NCBI GenBank assembly: GCA_016785225.1
Contig: JAFBJZ010000772.1
Location: forward strand, 2,604,001-2,668,000
DNA length: 64,000 bases
Reading direction: 5' to 3'
DNA from: Psettodes erumei
Taxonomy: Eukaryota; Chordata; Actinopteri; Pleuronectiformes; Psettodidae
Shown here: positions 59,711 through 64,000 of the stretch, in pieces
Numbering within the stretch: the stretch's first letter is position 1
How the letters are laid out: each line of letters starts with the position of its first letter
The notes under the pieces: model-generated
Database searches by the model: none
What the model was told of the DNA's origin: nothing
What the model saw: the letters and a program-made list of their open reading frames with translations, nothing else
Translations under genes and position numbers: made by a program

Positions 59711-62340
59711 ACTACCTACTGAAAGTGTGTGGATCTGGCTCATGTGCAGAATCACTGGCTTCCAGTCAATCTGCCTCAATGTCATCAACAATTATCAGAC
59801 AACATAAGCCAACCACATTTGTGCTGTGGTCAGGGATTGGTCTAAAATGTAAAAGTGCCGCAGAACCAGTCTTACATGTAAGCTTGTGAGAAACAAGATA
59901 GACAATGAAAAAAATTTAACATGTCACCCTAGAATAAATAATTGTTATAAATGTGTTTTGCTGCTCTTGTTGGAATTTGTTGCACTTAATTCAGTGATGT
60001 AAAAAAAAAAAAACAGAAATATAAATGAACTGCTGTGTATTTTTATTGTCACCAGTTTCAAGCTGTGCTTTAAGGCTGTCACACCACATATTATACATGC
60101 TAATACTTCATCTTATTGTACGGACATTTCCTATTTTATAAAGGACAAAACTCATATGGTGGTAAAATAGGAGACAGGATTCCTCTGTTCTGGAATATGC
60201 AGCAAAGTATGATGCTATGGTAATATGCTGTAATTTATAATGAACAATATATATTTCCATACATATGGTTTAGAAATAAACGCATTAGAGATAAGAAAAA
60301 AGAAAGAAAACATTTCATTTGCATGAGAAGCGCAAGCTGTAGTCACCTCTCTGTTGTTACAGATGAGAATGAAGTTGATGCTATAAATGGGCTGGGTAAC
60401 TCCCTTAAGGGAGCCTCAGTTGACATGTGTTACTAAATCTTATGGAGATGCCATCTGCTACTGTGTTAACTGTTGGGAATGCTGACCTCTGAAGACAATG
60501 AAGTCTTCCAAAACTGATCATATCTGGAGACACAGACACACTGACTTGCAGTTTTAAACAGACTGAACAGAATTTGGAAATCTTTCCTGAAGACAAAAAT
60601 AAGTGCCACATGCCTACAACAATATTACTCTCAGTGCATCTCTGTGCACTCATATAAAATTGTTCTTGCTTGCAGTTTTTTTCCACTAAAAAGCTGAAGT
60701 CCTTTGCAAGAAACATGGAGGAAGACAATTGTTCACCAGACAACTTCACTCCTCACACTGCGTGTACATTGCATATGTTCTTTGTGTTCTGTGGCCCAAA
60801 GTGTTTGGCCGAGTGTGGTGATCAAGTCCAGACTGTGTAACTGACACCATGGAGTTGGTTGTGGGTGGATACACTTGCTTGGAGCGTGGGGTCATGACAC
60901 TGACGTATAAGCCTCTCTGTCCTTAGCAGTGAGTGACAGGAGGAGGCAGCTCACTGATGCCTTTCACGTGGGAATCACAGCTTGCAGCAATATTGAAACA
61001 AAAACGTCTCCAGGACTTTGTGGGAAAATTCAATTGTGAGTTTTTTAGTCCCTTAATGTTTCTCTTAAAGTAAACTTCTGCCCAAAGTTTATTAGTTCAG
61101 ATAACATTTTTGTCCAAAGAAATGAGCAGCTGTGTTTTGAGTCCTGCTGACAAGGTCGCGCAATAGACACCAACTAAAAATAGCTCCTTCTAAGATTTCT
61201 TGTTGCAACAATGGTTGTATTTTCAGATGCTGAGACGGTGCTTATTTCACATACTGTAGTCTACAGTTATTTATTGTCAAAGTTATTCATCTTTGTTTTC
61301 ACCAAGGAGATAATTTTACTAATGAAGCAAATTTAATGAGTGAATTCATAATTTATTCTGACAGGTGGATCGGACAGAAACAACATATTAGTGGTGACAT
61401 TTGGCCAACAGGAAAGCTTCAAAGTACATTCTTTCTTAGCAATATTTGACAGTGAAGGCATTAGCTGTGTCAAAGTATCTACGTAGCTGTCTTGAACCAT
61501 TGCATGGCGGTAATCAGTTTGTGAGTATCTGGAACTTCTTCTGACTACTGAGCCATACAGTCTGCACACCTCAAAGACACCTTTCCTATGGAACAGCGGG
61601 GGGGAGGGCTTTACAGTTGGTAAGTTCTTCACTGAATCTTGTGTAGAAGTTTGCAGGCTTATTACTCAAGGGGGGGTCTTCACTGTTTTCCTTGCATGTC
61701 CCATGGGTGTCTTTTTCAGCTGTAATGAGGCCTCCTGGACCAGAAAGCTCTCTTTAAAACAGGGAGTAATGAGTCCTTGTTGGCAGCGAGAATGGGGATT
61801 TGCACTACTCAGTGGAAAGGGAAGGTCACTGAGAGGAGTTTTATTTTGGGAAACTGTCTTGTTTCTGAACCAAACAAAGCTTAAAGGGAAACACTACAAA
61901 GTCCTAGTCGAGGAATTCACTACCATGGTCTAAAGGCAATTCAGCACCTTCAAAGTTCCAACATAGGCTTGACAGCTTATGTCCTATATGCCTGCCTTGA
62001 TGGCAAGAATGATTATATCTGGTAATATCATTTTGCAATAGCATTTTCATAAAGTGCAATACCATTTTGAAATACAAGTATCACCCTCAGTGTTTAAAAG
62101 TGACCGAAATCAAGGGCAAATGTTACATACTGTGCAACTTCAATCAAACATGAAATGAAATAAACAAATATATTTTTCTGTCATGTCATATATGATTTCA
62201 TCCATAACACAGAAGTTTTTAAAAAATTGTGTGCAAGAGTGTGCATATACAGTTTACAATTGTATTTAACTTAATGTAGATTGTTATGCGTATTTATTGT
62301 GCCTATTTTTGTTTCACGTATCTGTTTCTTTTTCTTTCAT
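59711..62340. other. Non-coding background
   Basis: A perfect POU octamer ATGCTAAT is at 60097-60104 and an A13 run at about 60001-60013. Open frames (60405-60749 and 61333-61632 minus, 61703-61933 plus) have no recognised domain. No repeat family recognised. Confidence 0.5.
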
Positions 62341-62690
62341 ATCTGTACTTTGGAGGGAAGTCCAACAACAACCAGGGGGTCATTTTATCCTAATTCAAAA
62401 ATCCATGCTAGCTTTAACCTGAAAATGGGCTCTCGCCCTATTGACCTGAAGCAGGGGAAGATTGAGTGCAACACCTGCTAACCTGGGGTTGGGTGGAGGG
62501 GCCAGGCAAGGTTTGTGACTGACTAACGTCATCCCCTCTGCACCGGTAATAACAGTCACAAACTGCCTGCCACATGACACGTCCAAGCATAATTGGCCCT
62601 GACAAGAGGGCAAATCATCAACACAGAACTGATAAGCATTACAGCCAGATGACAGCGGACAGAAGTGTATTAGCAACAGTGTGACATATC
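62341..62690. promoter_or_regulatory. CNE-like island
   Basis: Balanced sequence with CTCTCGCCC, CTAACGTCATCCC (a CRE-like ACGTCA), GCACCGGTAATAACAG, GACACGTCC, GCATAATTGGCCC, and ACAGCGGACAG. No coding-like frame is recognised on either strand, although the minus strand is open for 93 codons. Regulatory role inferred. Confidence 0.37.
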
Positions 62691-64000
62691 ACATTACAAC
62701 TGTGAATACAATAAAGGAGATACTAAACACTATGGCAGCGCCAGTGACCATCCATTTCTTCTTTCTTCTTCCATGCCATTATGCCCCATTTGCTAATTTG
62801 GTGCACACAACTGTCACCTTAGACAAAATAGATAGGTATTATATATATGGTGATGCTGTAAATAAGATGCTAGGGTTTTAGTCATTTGTCCTGCCACAAA
62901 ACCCCCGTTTCCTGTGGGATAGGTCTAGTGCTGTGTTAGATATGATGCTTTTCACAACTGATTGTCAACGTTTGTTTTTAAGGTTTAAGGGACACTGTGC
63001 TACAGGGAGAAGTTTGCATAGGGAGACCCTGTGCAATATATGACATGTGGTGAATCTACAGGAAACATAAGTTCTCCACCATGATTCACAAGGTATGTAA
63101 AATACTCATGTTCAATAGTGAAGCAAGTTTTTATGAGTTGTTCTCTATGACTACCATGAAACATACTTACTCTGATTGGAGCTTTTATGACATACTTCAG
63201 AGGTTGATTTCTGACATGCAGAGAGTGGAAAATCCATTTCCCTTAATTGTTTTACCACTTGTATTAAAGGCAAGTGCCATGTGTAATAGGAGCCTTCAGA
63301 TACTGGGACAGGTCTTGAACCTGATAACTTGTACATGTTTTATAGCTGTTACATTATAAATTATTTCCACAGACCGAGGCCTCGAGGGATCATATTCTCT
63401 CAGCTTCAGTTACTGGTAACATCTTTTAATGATATTAACAAATTTGCAGCTCTAGTGTTTCAGCTTTATCTGGGAAATCTCAAATGGCTCCATGGTAAAT
63501 ACTTGGTTATGATATTATCAGGCTCAGCCCATTGTATGCTGGGTGGATCATATGGCTATTAAAAGTGGGCCAGCAGTGGTAATAACTAAGCTCATAAAGG
63601 CCTGTGTTGCCGTCTAACAGCTTGTCTGCACTTCCTGTTGTAACAGTGAGCTATTGGCAGGAAAAGCAGGAAAGAACAACCATTTTAATGGTTGCAAAAG
63701 TAACTTTTTATGATTTATTTTTCATAGCTCCATGGTGCTTAGTTAAACCTCTCATTAACCTTGTTCTTAACTTCTTCTGCCATATTTGATACAGTGTTGT
63801 ATTTCTGCTCAGCATCAATAGTGCCACAGCTAATGAGGGTCTCAGAAAAGACGAAAAGTGCATGCCCAAATAAAAGAGTTTGGGGGTTCACACTCTTAAA
63901 GCATTTTTTTAATGTTCAATTAGCCCCACATTGTTTTTACGTATGGATTCCTTCGGCAAATCGAGTCCACTCTATATTGACTGGACATTTTCCTCACTGT
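62691..64000. other. Non-coding background
   Basis: No gene or repeat recognised. GAGGCCTCGAGGG near 63377 contains overlapping palindromes. Open frames at 63081-63359 and 63329-63562 lack domains. Confidence 0.55.

Noticed and set aside
2102..63386. Shared GGCCTCGAGG word at about 2101 and 63379
   Set aside because: A 10-bp self-complementary word recurring twice over 61 kb, with no flanking similarity, is most likely coincidence.

Overview
The window looks like 64 kb of non-coding nuclear DNA from a ray-finned fish, most likely a percomorph teleost. It is AT-rich (roughly 60% A+T by eye) and dense in dinucleotide and trinucleotide microsatellites. Its few dispersed repeats look like teleost families: a tRNA-type SINE with a GAGCAAG-ATACTTAACC-like 3' domain near 4.1 kb, a 'CATAGAGCACTTTTCAAAAC' family member near 35.2 kb, and an LTR-like unit near 55.6 kb. 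There are no bacterial gene strings, rRNA, CRISPR arrays or recognisable tRNA genes. These assignments rest on recall of repeat families and on sequence texture, not on a search.

I could not recognise a single protein-coding exon. Open frames are short, start at arbitrary codons, have no recognisable domains, and are often made of microsatellite sequence. The best coding-like stretch is a 91-codon open frame on the minus strand at 36023-36298 with an AATAAA 380 bp downstream. It has no ATG and only a weak splice acceptor, so I list it as a candidate and not as a gene.

The layout alternates between AT-rich decayed background and islands of 150-450 bp with more balanced composition, retained CpGs, homeodomain-type TAAT/ATTA words, POU octamers and palindromes. 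The islands lie near 1.0-1.4, 2.1, 5.0-5.4, 9.4-9.9, 13.8, 16.0-16.5, 18.5, 21.0, 22.6, 25.2, 30.4-30.8, 39.2, 43.9-44.3, 45.6-46.0, 48.0-48.3, 53.6, 54.7, 56.8, 57.6, 59.3-59.7 and 62.4-62.7 kb. That texture is what conserved non-coding elements (CNEs) in a gene desert or very long intron beside a developmental regulator look like. Conservation itself cannot be tested from one sequence, and I cannot name the locus.

The most notable observations are two pairs of diverged local duplicates among these islands. One pair is 53572-53700 with 54630-54750: it shares an exact 15-mer and has nearly identical internal spacing. The other is 16428-16534 with 18490-18600: it shares an exact 14-mer and further collinear blocks. 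Both look like old local duplications of regulatory modules. Also worth attention are a CpG-rich, TATA-containing segment at 31970-32400 that could be a promoter, two long GC-rich hairpins inside islands, and a nearly perfect 21-bp palindromic homeodomain-type site at 976-996.
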